Positions 14,260-21,283 of a stretch of 64,000 nucleotides of DNA are shown here, in pieces. A program made the position numbers and the translations under genes. Origin of the DNA: Silanimonas sp021297925 (lineage in GTDB: Bacteria; Pseudomonadota; Gammaproteobacteria; Xanthomonadales; Xanthomonadaceae). A model generated the notes under the pieces. That model worked only from the letters and a program-made list of their open reading frames with translations, did not search any database and had not been told where the DNA came from. Positions within the stretch are counted from its first letter, which is position 1. The number at the start of each line of letters is the position of its first letter. Location: positions 186,001 to 250,000 of the forward strand of contig JAPZTL010000008.1 in assembly GCA_027532825.1 (NCBI GenBank), given 5' to 3'.

Positions 14260-15231
14260 ATGGCCGAGTTCTCGCTGATCGACCGCTTCCGGCAGCGCGC
14301 CGGCGCCCGCCCCGACGTCGTGCTCGGGATCGGCGACGACGCCGCGCTGCTGGCGCCACCGAAGGACCGCCAGCTGGTGCTGGCCGTCGACACGTTGGTG
14401 GAAGGCGTGCACTTCCCGAAGGGCATCCCCGCCTCGGCGATCGGCTGGAAGGCGTTGGCGGTGAACCTCTCCGACCTCGCGGCCATGGGCGCGGAGCCGG
14501 CCGTCGCCCTGCTCGCGCTCACGCTCCCGACCGACGCCCCGGCCTTCGTCGACGAGTTCGCGGCGGGCTTCGCCGCGCTCGCCGACACCCATCGCGTCGC
14601 CCTGGTGGGCGGCGACACCACGCGCGGCCCGCTGGCCGCCAGCGTGACGGTCGTCGGCTACGTCGCCCCGGGGCAGGCGCTCACGCGCTCGGGCGCCCAG
14701 CCGGGCGACGACCTCTGGATCACCGGCACGCTCGGCGATGCCGCGGGCGCGCTCGCCCTGTGGCGATCCGGCGTGCCGATGCTGCGCACCGGCAGCCTGC
14801 GCGAGCGCCTCGACCGCCCGGCGCCGCGGCTGGGCGCGGGCCTCGCGCTGCGCGGGCTCGCCACCGCGTGCATCGACGTCAGCGACGGGTTCCTCGCCGA
14901 CCTTGGCCATGTGCTGGCGATGAGTGGCGTCGGCGCGGACGTCGAGGTCGACGTCCTGCCGACGTCGGCGGCGCTGGCCGAGGCCTTCCCCGATCCGCTG
15001 GTCCGCCGCGCCCTGCAGATGGCCGGCGGCGATGACTACGAGCTCTGCTTCACCGCGCCGGAGCGGCAGCGCGAGGCGGTGCGGGCCGCGCTCGACGCCG
15101 TCGCCACGCCGGCGACGCGCGTCGGTCGCATCACCGAGGGCGCGTCCCTGCGCCTCTTCGATGCGGACGGGTTGCCGGTGCCGCTGCCGGCACGCCGCGG
15201 CTACGTGCATTTCGGCGGGGAGGGTGCGTGA
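14260..15231 (+). CDS. thiL: Thiamine-monophosphate kinase
   Basis: ThiL phosphorylates thiamine monophosphate to the active cofactor thiamine diphosphate. The 323-residue protein shows the AIR-synthase/PurM-type fold, with VVLGIGDDAALLAPP, VNLSDLAAMGAEP, LVGGDTTRG and the C-terminal ACIDVSDGFLADLGH. Aspartate clusters bind magnesium and ATP. It sits between nusB and pgpA, the usual proteobacterial order. Its stop overlaps the pgpA start by 4 bases. Confidence 0.96.
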   Translation: MAEFSLIDRFRQRAGARPDVVLGIGDDAALLAPPKDRQLVLAVDTLVEGVHFPKGIPASAIGWKALAVNLSDLAAMGAEPAVALLALTLPTDAPAFVDEFAAGFAALADTHRVALVGGDTTRGPLAASVTVVGYVAPGQALTRSGAQPGDDLWITGTLGDAAGALALWRSGVPMLRTGSLRERLDRPAPRLGAGLALRGLATACIDVSDGFLADLGHVLAMSGVGADVEVDVLPTSAALAEAFPDPLVRRALQMAGGDDYELCFTAPERQREAVRAALDAVATPATRVGRITEGASLRLFDADGLPVPLPARRGYVHFGGEGA

Positions 15232-15803
15232 GCCGCAAGCGGCATCTCCGCGCCGTGCCGTCGCCGGTCGCACCGGCGCCTCGCCCCCACAACCTCCCGG
15301 AAGGCACGCGTCGCCGGCTGATCCGCGATCCGCGCGGCTGGCTGGCCGCGGGCTTCGGCGCCGGGTTCTCCCCGTGGGCCCCGGGCACGGTGGCGTCCAT
15401 CGCGGCGGTCGTGCCGTGGTGGTTCGGACTGTCCGGCCTGCCGGTCGCGGATTACCTCGGGGTGGTGGCCCTCGCCTTCCTCGTCGGCCTCTGGGCCGCG
15501 CGCTGGACGATCCGCGAGAGCCGGGTCGAGGACCCGCCGCTGGTGGTCTGGGACGAGGTCGTGGGCGTCTGGCTGGCGCTCGCGGTCGTGCCGCGCGAAT
15601 GGCCCTGGGTGCTGGCCGCGGTCGTGCTGTTCCGGGTCTTCGACATCGCCAAGCCCTGGCCCGTCGGCTGGGCCGACCGCCGCGTCAAGGGCGCCTTCGG
15701 GACGATGCTCGACGACCTGCTGGCCGGTTTGATGGTGGCGGGGCTGATGGCCGTCGCCGTGGCGCTGGCGCCGACGGTCGAGACCGCGCTTGCCGCGCCC
15801 TGA
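15228..15803 (+). CDS. pgpA: Phosphatidylglycerophosphatase A
   Basis: PgpA removes phosphate from phosphatidylglycerol phosphate in the inner membrane. The 191-residue protein carries GFGAGFSPWAPGTVAS near residue 43, the DE region VVWDEVVGVW, and the final KGAFGTMLDDLLAGLM. Three to four membrane segments are visible. The N-terminus is about 30 residues longer than many homologues and Arg/Pro-rich. The start overlaps thiL (GTGA). The gene ends 33 bases before the convergent yraN. Confidence 0.95.
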   Translation: MSRKRHLRAVPSPVAPAPRPHNLPEGTRRRLIRDPRGWLAAGFGAGFSPWAPGTVASIAAVVPWWFGLSGLPVADYLGVVALAFLVGLWAARWTIRESRVEDPPLVVWDEVVGVWLALAVVPREWPWVLAAVVLFRVFDIAKPWPVGWADRRVKGAFGTMLDDLLAGLMVAGLMAVAVALAPTVETALAAP

Positions 15804-15813
15804 TCGCCGGCGG

Positions 15814-15830
15814 CGCCGGTCCGCCCGGCG
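15814..15830. terminator. Short hairpin between pgpA and yraN
   Basis: CGCCGG and CCGGCG pair perfectly over 6 bases around TCCGC in the 33-base convergent gap. There is no T-run, so the role is judged from position. Confidence 0.3.
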
Positions 15831-15836
15831 TCCCCC

Positions 15837-16238
15837 TCATGCTCCGCCCAGATCGTCGAGGGCGAAGGCGTGCCGGTGCCAGCTCGGCCGAGGGTCGTCC
15901 GCGTCGAAGGCCACGACGTCGAAGCGGCAAGGGCAAGAGGCCCACGCCGGGTGCCGTTGCAGGAAAGCCTGCGCCGCGCGCGCGAAGCGGCGTGCCTTGC
16001 CCCGGTCGATGCTGGCGAGCGCATCGCCCCAGGCGGCGTGGCGGCGCCGGCGAACCTCGACGAACACCAGGGTCGCTCCGTCGCGCATCACCAGGTCCAG
16101 TTCGCCGACCTTGAATCGCACGTTGCGCGCCACCGGTACGAGGCCGTGCGCCACGAGATGCGCGAACGCGCGCGCCTCGGCGGCGTCGCCCCGGCACTGC
16201 GCGTCGGTTCTGGGGCGCGTCCCCGCGCCGCGATCCAT
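15837..16238 (-). CDS. yraN: YraN family endonuclease-like protein (UPF0102)
   Basis: The 133-residue protein has the nuclease-like core of UPF0102: RNVRFKVGELDLVMRDG, where the E and D are the likely metal ligands, followed by LVFVEVRRRR. The exact function is not settled in the family, although the fold is that of Holliday-junction-resolvase-like nucleases. It begins 10 bases after lpoA, and the same lpoA-yraN pair is found in Escherichia coli. Confidence 0.9.
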   Translation of the reverse strand: MDRGAGTRPRTDAQCRGDAAEARAFAHLVAHGLVPVARNVRFKVGELDLVMRDGATLVFVEVRRRRHAAWGDALASIDRGKARRFARAAQAFLQRHPAWASCPCRFDVVAFDADDPRPSWHRHAFALDDLGGA

Positions 16239-16248
16239 GGACGTCGCC

Positions 16249-18039
16249 TCAGGGTAGGCCGGCGCCCGGCGTTGGTGGGGCCGGGGCGTCGGTCGTGGCC
16301 GGCAGCAGCGCGCCGTCCGGGGCCGGTTGGGGCATCCCGGCGCGGAACACCGCCCAAGCCGGCTGGCGCTCGACCACGCCCGCGGCGTCGACGCCGAGGT
16401 CGCCGGTGGCGCCGCGTCGCGTCGCGCCGCCGCGGAGGGCGTCGAGGTAGGTGGCTACGGCCCACGCGTCGTGTCCGAAAGCGAACAGGCGCGCCGCGCT
16501 GCCGCGCGCGCTCGGCAGGCGGCGCGCGACCGCGTCGGCCTCGCCCGGCCCGGCACCCAGCCCGAGCAGCCAGGGCAGCTCGGGGTACTGCAGCCCCTCG
16601 AGCTCGCGATCCAGCCGCGGGTCGGCCCCCGCCTGCACCAGCGACGTGGACAGGACGGGCAGCATCCCCAGTCCCGACGCCTCGCGCTGGGGCATCAGGA
16701 TGCGCACCGCGGGGGCCCGCGCGGCGAGGAACAAGGCCTGCGCCTCGGTGGCCTTGGGCGCGAGCGTGGCGAGGGCCTGCGCGGCGGTGCCGCCGACCGG
16801 GTCGAGGGCCGCGGTCAGCAGCAGGGTGCCGCCTTCGGCCGATAAGCGTTCGCGGAAGCCGGCCAGCGCGCGCTGTGCGGTGTCGTCGGGCTCGGCGATG
16901 GCGAGGGCCCTCGTCAGGCCCTGGTCGAGCAGTCGCTGGGCCGCCGCGGCGCCTTCGTCCTCCGGGGCCAAGGCGAAGCTGCCGCCACCGGGCGGTGCGA
17001 CCGGCGTGCGGTTCAGGGCGAGCCACGCCACGGGCATGGGTTCACTCGCGAGGGCCGCGACTTCATCGCGGCCCAGTGGCCCGACGAGGAGGTCGGCGCC
17101 CTCGGCGACGGCGAGATCCCGCGCCTCGCGGGCCCCGGCCGCGGTGCCGGCGGTGTCGAGGAAGACCACGGTCGGTCGCGCCCGCGATTCGGCGAAGTAG
17201 CCGGCCAACAGGCCATCCCGGACGGCTTGGCCGGCGGCGGCGAAGTCGCCGCTCAGCGGCAGCAGCACGGCCATTCGCCGGGGCGGGTGGTAGCCGTCCG
17301 TCGCCGGCGGCGGACGGTCGGCGGCAGGGGGCGCCGCCGCGGTCCGTCGGTCCAGCGCCAGCCCGCGGCGACGCGCCTCGCGCAGCGCGAGGGGCAGTAA
17401 CGCGTCGTCGTCGGCGAGGAAGCCGACCTGCTGGCGCAGCGCGGCGTCGGGCACTTCCTTGAGGCGGCGTTCCGCGTCGCGCAGCGCGCGGGCGCGGGCT
17501 TCGCCATCCAGCAATGGCGCGCGCGCCGCGAGGGCCGCGGCCGCGCCGAAGCGGTCGCCGGTGGCCAAAAGGGCGCGGGCGCGCAGGGCGTACCAGTCGC
17601 TGCGAAGCCCGATCGGCACGTCGCGAGGGGCCTGCGAGAGACCGGACAGCGCGTCGGCTGCGCGCCCGCCCTCGAGGGCGAGCGCCGCCGCGAGCACGTC
17701 ATGGCGCACCTGCTCGGCGGGGGGCAGCCGGCGACGCGGCGATTGCGCGAGGGCGGCGGCCGCCGCACCGGCGTCGCCGGCGCGCCACAGGGCTTCGGCG
17801 GCGTAGAGATGGAAGGTCGCGGCGTCGGCACCGCCGGCCTGTGCCGCGAGGACGCCCCACGCGCGGGCCGCGTCGGCATGCCGGCCGGAGTCCGCGAGGG
17901 CGCGCGCCTGCTGTTCGGCGGCGGTCGGGCTGCGATCGGCCGGCACGCTGGCGCAGCCGGCGAGCGCCAGCGCGAGCAGCCCGGGGGCGAGCAGGACCAC
18001 GGGGCGGAAGGGGCGGGACGGGACAGCCGTCGGGGCCAT
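16249..18039 (-). CDS. lpoA: LpoA-like outer-membrane lipoprotein, activator of penicillin-binding protein 1A
   Basis: The 596-residue precursor has a lipobox (LLALALAGC) after the signal peptide. A TPR-like N-terminal half follows, up to about residue 230. The C-terminal half resembles a periplasmic ligand-binding domain (MAVLLPLSGDFAAAGQAVRDG, VGPLGRDEVAAL, ALAPEDEGAAAAQRLLDQG). This is the LpoA/YraM layout. LpoA spans the periplasm and stimulates PBP1A. The ATG at 18039 places the lipobox at the right distance. It is divergent from rsmI and co-directional with yraN, as in E. coli. Confidence 0.88.
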   Translation of the reverse strand: MAPTAVPSRPFRPVVLLAPGLLALALAGCASVPADRSPTAAEQQARALADSGRHADAARAWGVLAAQAGGADAATFHLYAAEALWRAGDAGAAAAALAQSPRRRLPPAEQVRHDVLAAALALEGGRAADALSGLSQAPRDVPIGLRSDWYALRARALLATGDRFGAAAALAARAPLLDGEARARALRDAERRLKEVPDAALRQQVGFLADDDALLPLALREARRRGLALDRRTAAAPPAADRPPPATDGYHPPRRMAVLLPLSGDFAAAGQAVRDGLLAGYFAESRARPTVVFLDTAGTAAGAREARDLAVAEGADLLVGPLGRDEVAALASEPMPVAWLALNRTPVAPPGGGSFALAPEDEGAAAAQRLLDQGLTRALAIAEPDDTAQRALAGFRERLSAEGGTLLLTAALDPVGGTAAQALATLAPKATEAQALFLAARAPAVRILMPQREASGLGMLPVLSTSLVQAGADPRLDRELEGLQYPELPWLLGLGAGPGEADAVARRLPSARGSAARLFAFGHDAWAVATYLDALRGGATRRGATGDLGVDAAGVVERQPAWAVFRAGMPQPAPDGALLPATTDAPAPPTPGAGLP

Positions 18040-18063
18040 GCGGGGGTTCCAGGGGAGGAGGCC

Positions 18064-18069
18064 TAGAAT
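18064..18069 (+). promoter_or_regulatory. -10 box upstream of rsmI
   Basis: TAGAAT lies 23 bases before the rsmI ATG in the 53-base gap shared with divergent lpoA. The matching -35 would fall in the lpoA leader and is not clear. Confidence 0.4.
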
Positions 18070-18092
18070 CATACGGTCCACCGGAGTCCCGA

Positions 18093-18929
18093 ATGTCCGA
18101 GATCGTGCCAGGAACCTTGTACGTGGTCGCCACGCCGATCGGTCATCTGGGCGACCTGACGCTGAGGGCCAAGGCGGTGCTGGGAGGCGTGGATGCCGTC
18201 TGCGCCGAGGACACGCGCACGAGCGGGCAGTTGCTGGCTCAGTTCGGCCTTTCGCGCCCCATGCTGGCGGTCCACGACCACAACGAGGGCGATGTCGCCG
18301 CCGGGCTCGTCGCGCGCTTGCAGGCCGGTCAGGCGCTGGCGCTGGTGTCCGATGCCGGGACGCCGCTGGTGTCCGACCCCGGCTACCGCCTCGTCCGTGC
18401 CGCCCGCGAGTCGGGCGTGCCGGTGGTGCCGGTGCCGGGCGCCTGCGCCGCCATCGCCGCGCTCAGCGTCGCGGGACTGCCCAGCGACCGGTTCTGCTTC
18501 GAGGGCTTCCTGCCGGCCAAGGCCGGTGCCCGCCGCGAGCGGCTCGCGGCGCTGTCGGGCGAAGCGCGGACGATGGTGTTCTACGAAAGCGCGCACCGGA
18601 TCGAGGACGCGCTGGCCGATCTCGTCACGGCCTTCGGTGCCGACCGCGAGGCCACGCTCGGCCGCGAGCTGACGAAACGTTTCGAGACCCTGCTGGGCCC
18701 CACGCTGGGGGCGATCGCCAGGGCGGTGGCGGCCGACCCGAACCAGCGTCGCGGCGAGTTCGTGCTGGTCATCCGCGGCAACGAGGACCGCGGCGCGGCC
18801 CAACTGGCGGAAGGCCGGCGCCTCTACGCGAAGCTGGCCGAGCACCTCAAGCCCTCGCAGGCGGCGAAACTCGCGGCCGAGCTCAGCGGGGCACCGCGAA
18901 AGGCGCTCTACGACGGCGGCGCCGACTGA
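18093..18929 (+). CDS. rsmI: 16S rRNA (cytidine1402-2'-O)-methyltransferase
   Basis: RsmI methylates the ribose of C1402 in the decoding centre of 16S rRNA. The 278-residue protein has the tetrapyrrole-methylase fold with GTLYVVATPIGHLGDLTLRA, CAEDTRTSG, VSDAGTPLVSDPG and VPVPGACAAIAAL. The start is supported by GGAG 8 bases upstream and by the fold beginning at GTLYVV. Its 3-prime neighbour is rnpB, an order kept in Xanthomonadaceae. Confidence 0.95.
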   Translation: MSEIVPGTLYVVATPIGHLGDLTLRAKAVLGGVDAVCAEDTRTSGQLLAQFGLSRPMLAVHDHNEGDVAAGLVARLQAGQALALVSDAGTPLVSDPGYRLVRAARESGVPVVPVPGACAAIAALSVAGLPSDRFCFEGFLPAKAGARRERLAALSGEARTMVFYESAHRIEDALADLVTAFGADREATLGRELTKRFETLLGPTLGAIARAVAADPNQRRGEFVLVIRGNEDRGAAQLAEGRRLYAKLAEHLKPSQAAKLAAELSGAPRKALYDGGAD

Positions 18930-18958
18930 TCGGCCGGCCGCGTTCAGCCCTTGGCGCG

Positions 18959-18964
18959 TACACT
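18959..18964 (+). promoter_or_regulatory. -10 box of rnpB
   Basis: TACACT lies 8 bases before the predicted 5-prime end of the RNase P RNA, the right distance for a transcription start there. The -35 region is not clear. Confidence 0.45.
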
Positions 18965-18972
18965 GCTGTTTC

Positions 18973-19343
18973 GACGGAGGTGGCCAGGCAGCCGCGTCGG
19001 GAGCGATCCCGCCGAGGAAAGTCCGGGCTCCACAGGGCAGGGTGCCAGGTAACGCCTGGGCGGCGCGAGCCGACGGAAAGTGCAACAGAGAACAGACCGC
19101 CGAACGGCCCGAGAGGGTGCGTGGTCAGGGTGAAACGGTGGGGTAAGAGCCCACCGCCTGCGGGGCCAACGCCGCAGGGCACGGCAAACCCCACCCGGAG
19201 CAAGGCCAAATAGGGGGGCATTGGGCTGGCCCGGCCCGTCCCCGGGTAGGTTGCTGGAGCCCCATCGCGAGGTGGGGCCGAGAGGAATGGCTGCCACCGG
19301 CCGCAAGGCCGGCACAGAACCCGGCTTACCGGCCACCTCCGTC
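18973..19343 (+). ncRNA. rnpB: RNase P RNA, bacterial class A
   Basis: This is the catalytic RNA that trims the 5-prime leader from tRNA precursors. Landmarks in order: a 5-prime strand GACGGAGGTGGCC, the conserved GAGGAAAGTCCGGGCTCC near 19013, CAGGGTGCCAGGTAACGCC, AGAGGGTG, GGTGAAACGGTGGGGTAAGAG, GGCAAACCCC and the 3-prime AGAACCCGGCTTACCGGCC. The two ends pair to form P1 (GGCCACCTCCGTC at 19331-19343). The length of about 371 bases is normal. Ends are set by the P1 pairing and could be off by a few bases. Confidence 0.95.
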
Positions 19344-19362
19344 GTCTTTCCTCGATCCCTCT

Positions 19363-19381
19363 CCGGTCCCGGCCGGACCGG
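19363..19381 (+). terminator. Hairpin after rnpB
   Basis: CCGGTCC and GGACCGG pair over 7 bases around CGGCC, 20 bases after the RNA gene. A short TT follows. It is a plausible but weak terminator. Confidence 0.4.
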
Positions 19382-19463
19382 TTCCGGGCGCGTGTCCCTG
19401 CCGCCGCCGCGGGTAGGCAGCGACCTTGTCCTGTGCGCACTTTCGAGCCAAAACAAAGCCTGC

Positions 19464-19498
19464 GGACAAACACTTCAAGTAACACTTGAAGTTTGTCC
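19464..19498. repeat. Long palindrome upstream of mraZ
   Basis: The left arm GGACAAACACTTCAAGT and the right arm ACTTGAAGTTTGTCC pair over 15 bases, with a 2-base AC bulge, around AAC. The inner part is a perfect ACTTCAAGT-AAC-ACTTGAAGT. The region is AT-rich compared with its surroundings. It has no T-run, so it is not an obvious terminator. It lies 43 bases before the mraZ -35 box and may be an operator for the division cluster. Confidence 0.6.
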
Positions 19499-19540
19499 TA
19501 AGGCCTTGATGCGCCTAGCGAAATTCCCCGTTGAAAAGCG

Positions 19541-19569
19541 TTGACAGCATCATCGCGCCCCCCTACCGT
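19541..19569 (+). promoter_or_regulatory. Candidate sigma-70 promoter of mraZ and the dcw cluster
   Basis: A perfect -35 TTGACA (19541-19546) is followed after 17 bases by TACCGT (19564-19569), a three-of-six match to the -10. The transcription start would be near 19576, leaving a leader of about 50 bases that contains the MraZ boxes. Confidence 0.55.
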
Positions 19570-19597
19570 GAGCGCCTGAGGGAATTTCTGGTTTTTT

Positions 19598-19612
19598 GTG
19601 GGGGATGGTGGG
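19598..19612 (+). promoter_or_regulatory. MraZ-type GTGGG repeats
   Basis: GTGGG occurs at 19598-19602 and again at 19608-19612, a 10-base pitch. MraZ proteins bind TGGGN repeats spaced by 5 bases upstream of their own gene. The boxes lie 16-30 bases before the mraZ start, so MraZ could block its own transcription. A third box would be expected near 19618, but the sequence there does not match. Confidence 0.55.
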
Positions 19613-19627
19613 AATCCACCGACGGGC

Positions 19628-20074
19628 ATGTTCCAGGGTGAGACGGCCATCACGATCGACGACAAAGGGCGGCTGGCCATTCCGGTCGCCTTCCGCGACG
19701 TCGTCGCGCGAGATTGCGCGAACCGCCTCGTCCTGACCTACAACCCCTTCGACCAGGGCTCGCTGTACCTCTACCCCGACGCCGGCTGGCAGGCTGTGCG
19801 CGATCAGGTCGTCGCGCTGTCGCCCTTCGTGCCCGAGCACCGGGTGCTGCAGCGGATGCTGGTCGGTGCGGCCACGCCGCTGGAGCCGGATTCGGCCGGC
19901 CGCGTGCTGCTGCCCGCCACGATGCGCATGGCCGCCGGCCTCGAGAAGCGCGCCGTGCTGATGGGCATGGGTGGGCGACTGGAACTCTGGAGCGAACAGG
20001 CGCACCTCGCGCAGATGCGGCAGACCATCGGGTCGGCCGGCGTCAGTGCGGCGATGCAGGACCTCAGGCTCTAG
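19628..20074 (+). CDS. mraZ: Transcriptional regulator MraZ
   Basis: MraZ is an AbrB-like DNA-binding protein that represses the division and cell-wall cluster it heads. The 148-residue protein has two swapped-hairpin domains, each with a DxxGR motif (DDKGRLAIP and DSAGRVLLP). The ATG at 19628 gives the typical MFQGE start. GTGGG repeats lie directly upstream. rsmH begins 4 bases after its stop. Confidence 0.95.
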   Translation: MFQGETAITIDDKGRLAIPVAFRDVVARDCANRLVLTYNPFDQGSLYLYPDAGWQAVRDQVVALSPFVPEHRVLQRMLVGAATPLEPDSAGRVLLPATMRMAAGLEKRAVLMGMGGRLELWSEQAHLAQMRQTIGSAGVSAAMQDLRL

Positions 20075-20078
20075 TCCG

Positions 20079-21017
20079 GTGGTGCCTTCGACCGGCGCAC
20101 CGCAGACGCAACACGTGCCGGTGCTCTGGTCGCCGGTGCTGGAGGGGCTTGCCGTCAAGCCCGCTGGCGTCTACCTCGACGGCACGTTCGGCCGCGGCGG
20201 ACACGCCCGCGGCGTGTTGGCTCGACTCGGCCCGGAGGGCCGCCTGCTGGTGATGGACAAGGACCCGGAAGCGATCCGCGAAGCGCAGGCCCTGGCGGCC
20301 GGCGACGCCCGCGTCCGCGTCCGTCAGGCCAGTTTCGCCAGCCTCGGCGAGTGGCGCGAGACCGCCGACGGGCTGGATGGCGTGCTGTTCGACCTCGGCG
20401 TCTCGTCGCCCCAGCTGGACGTCGCCGAGCGTGGCTTCAGCTTCCGCCACGATGGCCCGCTCGACATGCGCATGGACCCGACGCAGGGCCTGAGCGCGGC
20501 CGACTTCGTCAACACCGCCGACGAGGCCGAGATCGCCCGCGTGCTGTGGGTGCATGGCGAGGAACGTCAGAGCCGGCGCATCGCCAAGGCCATCGTCGCG
20601 CGCCGCGCGGTGCAGCCCTTCGAGCGCACCGGTGATTTGGCCGACGTGATCGCCAAACTGCTGGGCCGCGGCGACGGCAAGACGCACCCGGCCACGCGCA
20701 GCTTCCAGGCGATCCGCATCCACGTGAACGCCGAGCTCGACGACCTCGTCGCCGGGCTCGAGGCGGCGGAGAAGGCGCTCAAGCCCGGCGGGCGGCTGGC
20801 GGTGATCAGCTTCCACTCGCTGGAGGACCGCATCACCAAGCAGTTCATCAACGAACGCGCGAAGGCGCCGCCGTCGAACCGCCGCGCCGTGGTCGAGGTC
20901 GCCTTCACCCCGCGCCTGCGCGACGTCTCCGGCGCGATCAAGGCGGACGAGGCCGAGCTCGCGGGCAACCCGCGCTCCCGCAGCGCGGTGCTGCGCGTGG
21001 CGGAGAAGCTGGCATGA
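20079..21017 (+). CDS. rsmH: 16S rRNA (cytosine1402-N4)-methyltransferase
   Basis: RsmH methylates the base of C1402, the same nucleotide whose ribose is modified by RsmI, encoded 2 kb upstream. The 312-residue protein shows QHVPVLWSPVLEGL, the SAM motif YLDGTFGRGGHARG, VLFDLGVSSPQLD, FQAIRIHVNAEL and VISFHSLEDRI. The start is one of two adjacent GTG codons after mraZ; no ATG fits. It overlaps ftsL by 4 bases. Confidence 0.95.
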   Translation: MVPSTGAPQTQHVPVLWSPVLEGLAVKPAGVYLDGTFGRGGHARGVLARLGPEGRLLVMDKDPEAIREAQALAAGDARVRVRQASFASLGEWRETADGLDGVLFDLGVSSPQLDVAERGFSFRHDGPLDMRMDPTQGLSAADFVNTADEAEIARVLWVHGEERQSRRIAKAIVARRAVQPFERTGDLADVIAKLLGRGDGKTHPATRSFQAIRIHVNAELDDLVAGLEAAEKALKPGGRLAVISFHSLEDRITKQFINERAKAPPSNRRAVVEVAFTPRLRDVSGAIKADEAELAGNPRSRSAVLRVAEKLA

Positions 21018-21283
21018 GCCTCCGCGCGTTCCTGCTGCTCCTGCTGCTGGGCCTCGTCGCTGCATCGGCCGTGGCGGTGGTGCTGGCGCGCCACCATCAC
21101 CGCGAGGCGTTCATCGCCCTCAGCGCGACGGAACGCGAGCGCGACGAACTCAACGTGGAGTTCGGCCGGCTGCAGATCGAGCAGGCCACCTGGTCAGAGA
21201 CCAACCGCATCGAGCAGATCGCCGCGGGCAAGCTCGGGATGAAATTCCCGGAAGGCGCCGAAGTCGTGGTGGTGCAGCCGTGA
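21014..21283 (+). CDS. ftsL: Cell division protein FtsL
   Basis: FtsL is a small bitopic divisome protein that pairs with FtsB and FtsQ through a coiled coil and activates FtsWI. The 89-residue product has one N-terminal membrane helix (FLLLLLLGLVAASAVAVVL) and a heptad-rich periplasmic part (ERERDELNVEFGRLQIEQ). Sequence conservation is low in this family, so size, topology and its place between rsmH and ftsI carry the call. Both ends overlap neighbours by 4 bases. Confidence 0.93.
   Translation: MSLRAFLLLLLLGLVAASAVAVVLARHHHREAFIALSATERERDELNVEFGRLQIEQATWSETNRIEQIAAGKLGMKFPEGAEVVVVQP

Noticed and set aside
11845..15273. A 3.4-kb open frame on the minus strand across ribB, ribH, nusB and thiL
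   Set aside because: It is antisense to well-supported genes, is rich in Arg/Ala/His and shows no domain. Long antisense frames are expected in such GC-rich DNA.
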